NCBI GenBank assembly: GCA_029237695.1 | Contig: CM055269.1 | Span: 30,290,956-30,354,955, forward strand | Direction: 5' to 3' | Length of the DNA stretch: 64,000 nucleotides | DNA from: Conchocele bisecta | Lineage: Eukaryota > Mollusca > Bivalvia > Lucinida > Thyasiridae | Part shown: piece after piece, positions 1 through 11,900 of the stretch | Layout: each line of letters opens with the position of its first letter | Numbering within the stretch: position 1 is the stretch's first letter | Translations under genes and position numbers: made by a program | The notes under the pieces: generated by a model | Databases searched by the model: none | Seen by the model: only the letters and a program-made list of their open reading frames with translations | Told to the model about the DNA's origin: nothing

Positions 1-823
1 TAACAAAGTTGAAAATTTACTTAGTTGAGCTGCAAAAAGCAAGCTCAAATACATGTAAGTGAATTTTTAAATTTGTTTTATTTTTTATCATTTGTTCCCT
101 ATTTAATATTAAAGGAAGAAAATCAATACGACATTGTAAAAGTAAAATACACATTGAATTTGAAATATGGGGTATAATACTCTTGAGATACAAAACTTAT
201 CTGGAGCTCTGTTTTATCCCATAATGCTGTGCGCCACATGATCGCTAAGTTTCGTGTTAAAACTAAGGCATGCACGATTATGCAGATGATGCATTTATTC
301 TTCTATCACAATTGCTGAACCCTGTCCATGCCATACATGTTTATACCGCAACCACTGCTCCATGTAGCATTTATATCTGAAGTAACCTAATATACCTGAA
401 GTAGCCTAATATACATTAAGTGCCGTTTTTGCCTTTATTTTGTCACCTTTGACCCCTTATCGTGGCCTCTAATTGGTCAGTCTCAACAGCAAATTCAAGA
501 TGGCGGCGGATTTTAAAATTTAAATCGCTGTCGGTTCAGATGAATTTTGTCAATTTTTACAGTATATAAGCGACATAACCAACAACACGGACATGTCAAT
601 TATGATTGCAATGCTTATCATGACAACCGTGTAATCTAAAACCAGCCAATATCGTAAACAAATCGGAGATTTAATCAGACACAATACCGAATCTACCTAG
701 CGTGGAGTGGACGCCGCCATTTTGCTTTGAACGACATCGTTAGATTTGTGACGTATGGCGAGGGAATGACGTCAAAAAATGATGTTACACACATTCAAAC
801 AATTAAGCTTAGCATGCGGTATA
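1..823. other. AT-rich non-coding stretch, inside or beyond TTC7 intron
   Basis: No exon or convincing repeat boundary is visible. It lies 3' of the last visible TTC7 exon on the minus strand, so it is probably intron. A short aagatggcggcgg string near 499 resembles a YY1-type site but is isolated. The next TTC7 exon was searched for by eye on the minus strand and not found. Confidence 0.5.
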
Positions 824-975
824 AATTAAATACATGATTAGTGCCGTCGAATATAAAATATATTCGGTTTCGCCCCGACAACTTTATAGGGGCTCGCTAA
901 TGCTCGCCCCAATAAAGCTGTCTAAGGCTCAACCAAATATATTTTATATTCGACGGCACTAACCATGTATTTACT
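824..975. repeat. Palindromic hairpin repeat ending in TTAGTGCC
   Basis: Left arm from about 825 (aaatacatg, ttagtgccgtcgaat) is mirrored by the right arm ending near 974. Arms are roughly 45-50 bp around a GC-richer centre. It shares its TTAGTGCC/GGCACTAA shoulder with hairpins at 21.7-21.9 kb and 22.1-22.7 kb although the arms differ. Likely a foldback-type non-autonomous element in a TTC7 intron. Confidence 0.6.
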
Positions 976-1017
976 ATGTATCAAGCTAGTCATTCCAGCC
1001 AACAATAGAAGCCTTAC

Positions 1018-1096
1018 CAGCCTCAGCCTCTGGGTGAACCGCGATTCCACAGCACGAAGCAACTCTCGGAACCGTCTCACCCCTTTGTCAAGTTCT
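1018..1096 (-). CDS. TTC7: TTC7 homologue, coding exon 5 (79 nt)
   Basis: Minus-strand exon with a tttcag acceptor and a GTAAGG donor. It encodes ELDKGVRRFRELLRAVESR and a few more residues, matching the TTC7 segment that reads GRFREILRAVETR in vertebrate TTC7B (family knowledge). The first base completes a Gly codon begun by exon 4 (GG+A); the exon ends in phase 0. TTC7 is the alpha-solenoid (TPR) scaffold that holds PI4K-alpha with EFR3 and FAM126/hyccin at the plasma membrane. The following exon is not in the window, so the gene continues past the left edge. A second AG two bases downstream could serve as an alternative acceptor, but it would break the phase. Confidence 0.88.
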
Positions 1097-2002
1097 CTGA
1101 AACAGAAATAAGTTATCGTTCTTTATCAGCTCACATGTCATTTTCATAGCTGATATTCGGCTAAATTCCTAATCATAAAGAGTTTTTTTCCCAATTATCA
1201 GATGTAAATTCCAAACCCTAAGTCACGATACATGTAAAATTATGGTAGCGATTTCAACCCAAAAAGATCAAGAGAATCATTTCGATTTGTTTAACCCGTA
1301 CATGCAGTAGCATTACTGTGGGTACAGCTATGTGCATTGATTTTAAATTTAAGAGTTTTATAGAAGCTTAAATTTTCCAAATTGATGGATATTCTACAAC
1401 ATGTGTATAGGTATTTCCAAAATGAAGAGATAAAAACCCTTATGTATCAGTACAAGAAACAATGTGAGATCAGGGCTCAAAAGAAGGCAGTTTGATTGGC
1501 AGAGTTCATTCATACAGCTTAGCCTCGACCAATCACACATTTTGAACTCAATTATCAAATAATTGATTATCATGGCCTAACGGTAACACAGAATCTCTCA
1601 AAACCGGACATCTAGAAAACTTATGTTCAGCTTGACGAGTTTCATTGTTATTTATCTATGATGATTGTTCATAATCGCAACACATAGATAATATGTCTGA
1701 ATTGCAGTGGAACATCACTAAACAATTCCCAGGGTTCCGGTTTAGTGATGTTCCCCTTTAGTTAGGTTGTCACGTTAGTACAATCAGTAATGGGCGCACT
1801 TCTCACCAACGTGGCCCGTGTGGATCCTCAACCAGGCCAGTATGTAAGATGGTATGGTGGTCATCAGACAGGTTTTCTCCGAATACGAACCGCCCTTACC
1901 CCTTTATCTGTGCAAACAAAAGCATTTGCATGTGTTTATGTATGCTCTTGTGCTTGTTTGTAATCGTGGTCAAATAAATAGTTTAAATTCAGCTAAAACA
2001 TT
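1097..2002. other. TTC7 intron 4, part
   Basis: Non-coding intron between exons 4 and 5. A short open stretch with a gtgagaag donor-like site around 1,790-1,870 (minus strand) was considered as an extra exon, but exons 4 and 5 already join in phase without it. Confidence 0.6.
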
Positions 2003-2789
2003 GAGATAAACCCACCCATGCTTGATGTAGATAAGCACACCCATGTTGATGTAGATATACCCACCTATGTTGATGTAGATATACCCACCCATGTTTGATG
2101 TAGATATACCCACCCATGTTTGATGTAGATAAACCCACCCATGTTTGATGTAGATAGACCCATCCATGTTTGATGTAGATAGACCCACCCATGTTTGATG
2201 TAGGTAGACCCACCCATGTTTGATGTAGATAGACCCACCATGGTTTGATGTAGATAGTCCCATCCATGTTTGATGTAGATAGTCCCACCCATGGTTGATG
2301 TAGATAGACCCACCATTGTTTGATGTAGATAGTCCCACCCATGTTTGATGTAGATAGACCCACCCTTGTTTGATATAGATAAACACACCCATGTTTGATG
2401 TAGATAGTCCCATCCATGTTTGCTGTACATAAATCCACACATGTTTGATGTAGATAACCCCCCCCCCATGTTTGATGTAGATAGACCCACCCATGTGTAG
2501 TGTAGATAGACCCACCCATGTTTGTTGTAAATAGACCCACCTATGTTTGATGTAGATAACGCCCCCCCCCCCCACCATGTTTGATGTAGATAGACCCACC
2601 CATGTGTAGTGTAGATAGACCCACCCACCCATGTGTGTTGTAAATAGACCCACCCATGTTTGATGTAGATAACGCCCCCCCCCCCCCCCCCCATGTTTGA
2701 TGTAGATAGACCCATCCATGTTGATGTAGATGGACACACCCATGTTTGTTGTAAATAGACCAAATCATGTTTGATGTAGATATACCCAC
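2003..2789. repeat. 25-bp minisatellite, about 31 units, starting at the TTC7 exon 4 donor
   Basis: Unit on the plus strand is close to acccacccatgtttgatgtag plus atag, period 25 bp (for example atgtttgatg at 2,091, 2,116, 2,141). Some units carry expanded C runs (2,460s, 2,560s, 2,675-2,692). The unit nearest TTC7 exon 4 is the exon end itself: on the minus strand each unit repeats the last about 14 exon bases plus the splice donor (CATGG then GTGGGT). Because 25 is not a multiple of 3 and few stops occur, long spurious open frames with motifs like IKHGWVYLHQT run in several frames. Confidence 0.93.
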
Positions 2790-3054
2790 CCATGTTTGAT
2801 GTAGTATATCGGTGACTGTTGAATGGCTGTCTCCAAGATCTCCCCGACACAGCCATTGCAGGGCTCGACCGCGCTGCCCCCGAGGGTGGTAGACGTGCCA
2901 GTCCCGCCCCACGATTGCATCGTCCGCTCCTTCTCCTGCAGATAGAGGAGAGCCAGATCGCCAGCCAGCTCGAAGCAGTTCAGGATCTTCTCCTCCTTCT
3001 CTGCGGCCTTGTACTTGCTCGTCGTGCTCGGGGACGACTTCTCTATACACAGGC
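2790..3054 (-). CDS. TTC7: TTC7 homologue, coding exon 4 (265 nt)
   Basis: GC-rich island on the minus strand with a ccttccag acceptor. The first two bases complete the Gly codon left by exon 3, giving GLCIEKSS, as in vertebrate TTC7B GLCLEKLP. It continues with the hallmark CFELAGDLALLYLQEKER (family: CYEKAGDIALLYLQEIER), a variable linker, then EILETAIQQSPIYYIKHG, aligning with the family segment ending LYFKNG. The exon closes with two bases of a Gly codon before a GT donor (GTGGGT). Phases 1 in and 2 out fit both neighbours. The donor is the first unit of the 25-bp minisatellite, so this exon's 3' end is a source of tandem amplification. Confidence 0.92.
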
Positions 3055-4268
3055 CTGGAAGGCAGGAGGCAAATTCAACCCAATGGCTATAAAATTATTC
3101 TGCACATGTACAGCCGGTCATTAAATTCTAAACCCAACATGGTATTGCATTTGTTATGATATAAGGTTTTGTCAGACCCGAGTATAATTTTTGCATAATT
3201 ATGTTCTAACCATGCCATTTCAGATAACAATACTTCTCAAATGCACACATGCACTATCTGTCAAAATATTTAAGTTAGCGAAAATAAAATCACAGAATTT
3301 GATCTGAGCTAGAACCCTTGTTGTTCATATATGAGGCATGCCATGTGATTTTGTATCTACGCGCAGGGCTTCTAAAATTTTCAGTTTTCCGGTTCTGGAC
3401 CGATTTTTGAACTCTCAGACCGATTGAGATTAGAAAACTAGTCTTAAAAATCGGTCCAAGAAAAATTGCCAGTCGGCTGCTATTTCGCTATAAACCTTGT
3501 AAATTTACTGTTCTTGACCACAAAGTAATGACCATTTTATGACACATATCCGCGGGCCATATCCGTGTTAAACCAGTGTGAAACTCGCTGTGTATTCAGT
3601 TTCTCATAGTATCGATTTTTCTTAACACACACGTGGGATAGGTGTATAGCAGATTAGTGACTTAAATAGACTGGCTTCAGATACGAGAGTTCCTAGACTC
3701 GCCATTTCTGATGATGTTAAAAAATAAAGTAAAGAAACCATGCACTGTGTTTATCTGTGTTCGTAATATTTAACCCCAAGTAACTGACACGGACTATCGG
3801 CCCGGGCTTTTCCATATTAAGTTAGGAACTGTTACATTACGCTGTATTAGGGGTCATTTTTGTGTATATAAAATGTACATGTAGGTAGGAATGCCGCAGA
3901 TCCTGATGAGCCGGCTCACGTGATCTACAATTTGCAAACATTTTGATAAATGACAAGGTACGTCTGTCGTGTTAAAACTCATTAGGGATCAGGGATCAAT
4001 TGAAGTCCTAAATCACACCGCCAATGTACTTTGAACTCGATCTGAGGGTTAAAGAAACACCGAATGTTAATTCAATTGTACAAATTAATCGTTTAACACG
4101 TAATTAAATTAAATTGATGTGTCTGTAGCTAGCTAAATTAGGCCGACAATTAATTATTTTGAAGTCAGTGTGAACAGTGATAATAGCATATTTAGAAATG
4201 AATTACGAGTTGGGTATATAACGCATTTTTATTTAAAACACGACACACACCTCAACAATAAATAAATA
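3055..4268. other. TTC7 intron 3, repeat-poor part
   Basis: Non-coding. Includes a diverged repeat start near 3,335 (gccatgtgattttgta), also seen at 62.67 kb, and a gatgagccggctcacg fragment near 3,904 related to hairpins at 36.1 and 48.96 kb. No exon seen. Confidence 0.55.
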
Positions 4269-6846
4269 ACAAGAGCTGTAGGAGAACAGCATAGCTCGAC
4301 TACGAGGGTTGTCGATGTACACATAGCTTGACAAAGAAGGTGGCTGCGGCCTGCATAAAAACCTTAACCAAGGTTGACTAAAAACATTAACCAAGGAAAA
4401 TTAAGTAAGTAATTCAAGGTTAAATGTAGGTCAATGTCAGATATAGGTCAGGGGTTATTGATGTACATCACTAGGAGATAAAGTTTTCCAAGTATGGTTG
4501 CTGTAGGCCCAGGAGTATTCCATATACAAGCTTGAGTAAAAACCGTAACCAAGGGGAGATAACTAAGTAATCCAAGGATAAAAGTAGGTCAAGGTCAAAT
4601 ATAGGTCAGGGATTATTGATGTACATCACTAGAAGATGAAGTTGTCCAAGTATGGTTGATGTAGGCCCAGAAGTATTCCATATACAAGCTTGACTATAAA
4701 CATTAAGCAAGTAATTCAAGGTTAAATGTAGGTGAAGGTAAAATAAAGGTCAGGGGTTATTGATGTACATCCCTATGAGAAAAAGTTATCCAAGTATGGT
4801 GTCTGTATGCACAATAGTATTCCATCTACAAGCTTGACTAAAAACCTTAATTAACCAAGGTTGAGTAAAAACCTTAACCAAGGGGAATTAAGTAAGTAAT
4901 TTAAGGTTAAATGTAGGTCAAGGTCAAATATAGGTCAGGGGTTGTTGATGTACATCACTAGGAGATGAAGTTGTCCAAGTATGGTTGGTGTAGGGCCATG
5001 AGTATTCCATCTACAAGCTTGACTAAAAACCTTAACCAAAGAGAATTAAGTAAGTAATTCAAGAGGAAATGTAGGTCAAGGTCAAATATAGATAAGGGGT
5101 TGTTGATGTACATCACTAGGAGATGAAGTTGTCCAAGTATGGTGGGTGTAGGGCCAGTAGTATTCCATATAGAAGGTTGACTAAAAACCTTAACCAAAAG
5201 GAATTAAGTAAGTAATTGAAGAGGAAATGTAGGTCAAGGTCAAATATAGATCAGGGGTTATTGATGTACATACCTATGAGAAAAGGTTGTCGAAGTATGG
5301 TGTCTGGATGCACAATAGTATTCAATGTACAAGCTTGAAAAAAAACCTTAACCAAGGTTGACTAAAAACCTTAACCAAGGGGAATTAAGTAAGTAATTTA
5401 AGGTTAAATGTAGGTCAAGGTCAAATATAGGTCAGGGGTTGTTGATGTACATCACTAGGAGATGAAGTTGTCCAAGTATGGTTGGTGTAGGGCCATGAGT
5501 ATTCCATCTACAAGCTTGACTAAAAACCTTAACCAAAGAGAATTAAGTAAGTAATTGAAGAGGAAATGTAGGTGAAGGTCAAATATAGATCAGGGGTTAT
5601 TGATGTACATCACTATGAGAAAAGGTTGTCCAAGTATGATGTCTGTATGCACAATAGTATTCCATGTACAAGCTTGAGTAAAAAGCTTAACCAAGGTCGA
5701 GTAAAAACCTTAACCAAGGGGAATTAAGTAAGTAATTGAAGGTTAAATGTAGGTCAAGGTCAAATATAGGTCAGGGGTTGTTGATGTACATCACTAGGAG
5801 ATGAAGTTGTCCAAGTATGGTTGGTGTAGGGCCAGGAGTATTCAATCTACAAGCTTGATTAACAACGTTAACCAAGGGGAATTAAGTAATTCAAGAGGAA
5901 ATGTAGGTCAAGGTCAAATATAGATCAGGGGTTGTTGATGTACATCACTAGGAGATGAAGTTGTCCAAGTATGGTGGATGTAGGGCCAGTAGTATTCCAT
6001 ATAGAAGGTTGACTAAAAACCTTAACCAAAAGGAATTAAGTAAGTAATTGAAGAGGAAATGTAGGTCAAGGCCAAATATAGATCAGGGGTTATTGATGTG
6101 CATCACTAGGAGATGAAGTTGTCCAAGTATGGTTGGTGTAGGGCCAGGAGTATTCAATCTACAAGCTTGATTAAAAACGTTAAGCAAGGGGAATTAAGTA
6201 ATTCAAGAGGAAATGTAGGTCAAGGTCAAATATAGATCAGGGGTTGTTGATGTACATCACTAGGAGATGAAGTTGTCCAAGTATGGTGGATGTAGGGCCA
6301 GTAGTATTCCATATAGAAGGTTGACTAAAAACCTTAACCAAAAGGAATTAAGTAATTGAAGAGGAAATGTAGGTCAAGGTCAAATATAGATCAGGGGTTA
6401 TTGATGTACATACCTATGAGAAAAGGTTGTCGAAGTATGGTGTCTGGATGCACAATAGTATTCAATGTACAAGCTTGAAAAAAAACCTTAACCAAGGTTG
6501 ACTAAAAACCTTAACCAAGGGGAATTAAGTAAGTAATTCAAGAGGAAATGTAGGTCAAGGTCAAATATAGATGAGGGGTTATTGATGTGCATCACTAGGA
6601 GATGGTGGGTGTAGGGCCAGTAGTATTGCATATACAAGCTTGACTAAAAACCTTAACCAAGGTTGACTAAAAACCTTAACCAAGGGGAATTAACCAAGTA
6701 ATTGAAGAGGAAATGTGGTGGGTGTAGGGCCAGTAGTATTCCATATACAAACTTGACTAAAAACCTTAACCAAGGCGTGACGGTGACGCCGACGCCGGGG
6801 TGACAACATAAGCCCTACTTATTCTTCGAATAGTCGAGCTAAAAAA
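4269..6846. mobile_element. Tandem-core repeat element (bivalve pearl/Helentron-like organisation)
   Basis: Left end around tagctcgactac (4,292) is inverted at the right end (gaatagtcgagcta, about 6,824). Between them are about 14 tandem copies of a unit of roughly 145-185 bp, marked by gtaggtcaaggtcaaatata followed by ggggtt and ttgatgtacatcactagg. The right end has cgtgacggtgacgccgacg. Known bivalve pearl/CvA-type elements combine short inverted ends with about 160-bp tandem cores; assignment here rests on organisation, not on a search. No open frame is credible. Confidence 0.65.
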
Positions 6847-7080
6847 CGAAACAAGAAACAAATTTGTAAATTTTTTAATTTATTTTAGTCTACCGAAAAT
6901 TTACCTGCAATCAATCGGCATCACAATTTGTCTTTGTCGTTTCGCATTTTTTCCGTCTTTGCGCTATTTAGGCACCACGTGACCCGGTGCATACACAATT
7001 TTGTCAACTTTTGTTGTTTATAAACACGATTTATTTATCCCAATACAACATTTTTCCCATTATTCCTAAGTACTTTGTTT

Positions 7081-7113
7081 GAACTTCGAAATTTCAGTTA
7101 AAGTTTTTAAGGT

Positions 7114-7148
<35 letters not shown>

Positions 7149-7200
7149 GGGGCGTGGGGGGGGGGGGGGGGCGGGAGGGGGGGGGGGGGGAGGTTTGCTC
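7081..7200. repeat. Poly-G tract
   Basis: From 7,111 to about 7,192 the plus strand is almost pure G with a few A, C and T. The flanking open frames rich in Gly (plus) or Pro (minus) are translations of this tract and not genes. Length is probably unreliable in the assembly. Confidence 0.9.
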
Positions 7201-7284
7201 CGACAATGGCCGACCGACAATAGCTGACCGTGTTACGTCTGGACTCGTGACCGATTGGCATTCTGAAATTTTAGAAGCCCTCAT

Positions 7285-7462
7285 CTACGGACATATGCGT
7301 AATTTCATGAAATACGTTTACAAAATGTACAACATTTTCCGTAAATGGTGTCAAAGGTTGACAAAATTTTCCGGGTACATGCAATAATTATATTCCGCAT
7401 GTACTATTTGTGAAAAATATCGGCATTGTAAATTTTGTAAATATATTTAATGAAATTACGCA
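7285..7462. repeat. Inverted-repeat element with atttcatgaaatacg arms
   Basis: The left arm (gcgtaatttcatgaaatacg) is mirrored near 7,440-7,462 (ttaatgaaattacgcaga). The same family appears as a full palindrome at 62.66-62.88 kb. It abuts the satellite array. Confidence 0.55.
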
Positions 7463-8827
7463 GATACCGATACCAATCATCAATAGACTGTGAATGGATG
7501 ATCAGCCTATACACTTGTATCAATCATCAATAGGTTGTGAATGAGAGAGATGACCAGCCTATATACACTTGTCTTAGGTTGTGAATGAGAGAGATGATCA
7601 GCCTATACACTTGTCTCAATCATCAATAGGTTGTGAATGAGAGAGATGATCAGCCTATACACTTGTCTCAATCATCAATAGGTTGTGAATGAGAGAGATG
7701 ACCAGCCTATACACTTGTCTCAATCATCAATAGGCTGTGAATGAGAGAGATGATCAGCCTATACACTTGTCTCAATCATCAATAGATGTGAAGAGAAGAT
7801 GCTCAGTTACACTTGTCAATCAATCATAGGCTGTGAATGAGAGAGATGATCAGCCTATACACTTGTCTCAATCATCAATAGGCTGTGAATGAGAGAGATG
7901 AACAGTATATACAATTGTCACAATCATCAATATGTTGTGAATGAGAGAGATGATCAGCCTATACACTTGTCTCAATCATCAATAGGCTGTGAATGAGAGA
8001 GATGATCAGCCTATACACTTGTCTCAATCATCAATAGGCTGTGAATGAGAGAGATGATCAGCCTATACACTTGTTTCAAGCATCAATAGGCTATGAATGA
8101 GAAAGATGATCAGCCTATACACTTGTCTCAATCATCAATATGCTGTGAATGAGAGAGATGATCGGTATATACAATTGTCTCAATCATCAATAGGCTGTGA
8201 ATGAGAGAGATGATCAGCCTATACACTTGTCTCAATCATCAATAGGCTGTGAATGAGAGAGATGATCAGTATATACACTTGTCTCAATCATCAATAGGCT
8301 GTGAATGAGAGAGATGATCAGCCTATACACTTGTCTCAATCATCAATATGCTGTGAATGAGAGAGATGATCAGTATATACAATTGTCTTGATCATGAATA
8401 TGCTGTGAATGAGAGAGATGATCAGCCTATACACTTGTCTCAATCATCATTAGGCTGTGATTGAGAGAGATGATCAGCTTATACACTTGTCTCAATCACC
8501 AATAGGCTGTGAATGAGACAGATGACCAGTATATACAATTGTCTCAATCATCAATATGTTGTGACTGAGAGAGATGACCAGCCTATACACTTGTCTCAAT
8601 CATCAATAGGCTGTGAATGAGAGAGATGACCAGTATATACAATTGTCACAATCATCAATATGTTGTGAATGAGAGAGATGATCAGCCTATACACTTGTCT
8701 CAATCATCAATAGGCTGTGAATGAGAGAGATGATCAGTATATACACTTGTCTCAATCATCAATAAGCTGTGAATGAGAGAGATGATCAGCCGATACACTT
8801 GTCTGAATCATCAATAGGCTATGAATG

Positions 8828-8995
8828 AGAGTGAGTGAGTGAGTGAATTGGGTTTAACGTCCGCTTTTCTGACATAGAGGTACAAGCCTCAGGGAGTCTA
8901 CACGCAGACGGGTCAACGGGGTCGAGTCCCGTATCCACCTGTCCGAGGGGGGTAAATCCCAACTTCAGAACTCAATATATGAATATAGACAATAT
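8828..8995 (+). mobile_element. Truncated SINE-like insertion in the satellite
   Basis: After a (gagt)n stretch comes gggtttaacgtccgcttttc, then a GC-rich block and aatcccaacttcagaactcaa. It is nearly identical to the first part of the longer insertion at 14.39 kb and related to 17.36-17.75 kb, so it is a truncated member of a dispersed family. Confidence 0.6.
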
Positions 8996-11900
8996 GAATG
9001 AGAGAGATGATCAGTATATACACTTGTCTCAATCATCAATAGGTTTGAATGAAGAAGATGACAGCCTATAACACTTGTCTTCAATCATCATAGCTTGTGA
9101 ATGAGATACCACCTATACCTTGTCCTCATCACAATAGGCTGTGAATGAGAGAGATGATCAGCCTATACACTTGTCTCCAAATCATCAATAGGCTGTGAAT
9201 GGAGAAGAGGATCCCTATACAATCTTGTCTCAATCAATCATACTGGAATTGAGAGAAGAATATATAACACTTGTCCTCAATCATCATAGCTGTGAATAGA
9301 GAGATAACAGATATACAAATTCACACCTCATCCTATGTTTGTGAATGAGAGAAGGACAGCCTATACACTTGTCTCAATCAACAATAGGCTTGGAATGAGA
9401 GAGATGATCACATATACACTTGTCTCAATCATCAATAGCTGTTAATGAGAGAGATATCACATATACACTTGTTTCAAGCAATCAAATAGCTATGAAGAGA
9501 AAAGATGATCAGCCTTACACTTGTCTCAATCAGCAATATTGGCTGTGAATGAGAAGATTGATCCCGATCGTAAAATACAATTGTCTCAATCATCAATAGG
9601 CTGTGAATGAGAGAGATGTCAGCCTATACACTTGTCTCAATCATCAATATGCTAGTGAATGAGAGAGATGACCATATATACAATTGTCACAATCTCATCA
9701 ATATGTTGTGAATGAGAGAGATGATCAGCTTACACTTGACTCAATCATCAATAGCTGTAATGAGAGAGATGATCGCCTATACATTCTGGAATCGGATGAA
9801 GAGAAGATGTCAGTAACTTTCTCAATCATCAATAGTGTAATGAGAGAGATGACAGTATACACTGTCACTAGCATCGAATTAGGCTATGATGAGATGAATA
9901 CTAATAACTGTCTCATCATCATTTTAATGCTTTGAATAAGAGATGATCTTGTAATATAATGTCTCGATCATCAATGCTGTGAATACAGAATGGATCACTT
10001 AGAACATGTTCCTCATCATCATAAGGCTGTATGAGATGATCAGCTGAATACAACTGTCATAGCAATCATCAAGAATGCTGTGGAATGAAAGAGAGATGAT
10101 CATATACACTTGTCTCAATCGGCAATAGGCTGTGGAATGAGATGCACTAAAACACTGTCTCAATCATCAATAGGCTGAACATGAAGAAAAGGAAGATATC
10201 AGCCTATACACTTGTTCAAGCATCCATATGCCTAATGAATGAGAAATAGGATCAGCTATACACGTTGGTCTCAATTCATCAATAATCTGTGAATGAGAGA
10301 GATGATCGTATATAACATCTTCATCAATCATAAGCTGATGAGAAGAGAGATCAGTATATCACTGTCTCAATCATCAATATGCTGTGAGAGAGAGATGATC
10401 ATTTAATACAACTGCAATCTTCAATGGCCTGTGAAATGAGAAGGAATGATCAGCCTAATACACATGTCTCAATCATCAATATGCTGTGAATGAGAGAGTG
10501 ATCAGTAATACACAATGTCGAATGGAAGAGAGAGATCAGATACACAATTGTCTCGATCATGAATATGCTGTGAATGAGAGAGATGATCAGCCTATACACT
10601 TGTCTCAATCATCATTAGGCTGTGATTGAGAGAGATGATCAGCTTATACACTTGTCTCAATCACCAATAGGCTGTGAATGAGAGAGATGATCAGCTTATA
10701 CACTTGTCTCAATCACCAATAGGCTGTGAATGAGACAGATGATCAGTATATACACTTGTCTCAATCATCAATAGGCTGTGAATGAGACAGATGATCAGTA
10801 TATACACTTGTCTCAATCATCAATAGGTTGTGAATGAGAAAGATGATCAGCATATACACTTGTCTCAAGCATCAATAGACTATGAATGAGAGAAATGATC
10901 AGCCTATACACTTGTCTCAATCATCAATAGGCTGTGAATGAGAGAGATGATCAGTATATACACTTGTCTCAATCATCAATAAGCTGTGAATGAGAGAGAT
11001 GATCAGCCTATACACTTGTCTCAAGCATCAATAGGCTATGAATGAGAAAGATGATCAGCCTATACAATAGTCTCGATCATCAATATGCTGTGAATGAGAG
11101 AGATGATCAGTATAAACAATTGTCTCGATCATCAATATGCTGTGAATGAGAGAGATGATCAGCCTATACACTTGTCTCAATCATCATTAGGCTGTGATTG
11201 AGAGAGATGATCAGCTTATACACTTTTCTCAATCATCAATAGGCTGTGAATGAGAGAGATGATCAGCATATACACTTGTCTCAATCATCAATAGGCTGTG
11301 AATGAGAGAGATGATCAGTATATACAATTGTCTCAATAATCAATATGTTGTGAATGAGAGAGGTGACCAGCCTATACACTTGTCTCAATCATCAATAGGC
11401 TGTGAATGAGAGAGATGACCAGTATATACAATTGTCTCAATCATCAATATGTTGTGAATGAGAGAGATGACCAGCCTATACAATTGTCTCAATCATCAAT
11501 ATGTTGTGAATGAGAGAGATGATCAGCATATACACTTGTCTCAATCATCATTAGGCTGTGATTGAGAGAGATGATCAGCCTATACACTTGTCTCAAACAT
11601 CAATAGGCTATGAATGAGACAGATGATCAGTATATACACTTGTCTCAATCACCAATATGCTGTGAATGAGACAGATGATCAGTATATACACTTGTCTCAA
11701 TCATCAATAGGTTGTGAATGAGAGAGATGATCAGTATATACACTTGTCGCAATCATCAATAGGCTGTGAATGAGAGAGATGATCAGCCTATACACTTGTC
11801 TCAATCATCAATATGCTGTGAATGAGAGAGATGATCAGTATATACACTTGTCTCAATCATCAATATGTTGTGATTGAGAGAGATGACCAGCCTATACACT

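Noticed and set aside
1780..1870. Extra TTC7 exon with a gtgagaag donor on the minus strand
   Set aside because: Exons 4 and 5 already join in phase and align with the family without it.
1970..2856. Long minus-strand open frames of 180-260 codons with repeated IKHGWVYLHQTW motifs
   Set aside because: They are translations of the 25-bp minisatellite in all three frames; any stop-poor repeat of 25 bp gives 25-residue periodicity. Not independent genes.
7066..7387. Gly-rich or Pro-rich protein genes
   Set aside because: Pure translation of a poly-G tract.
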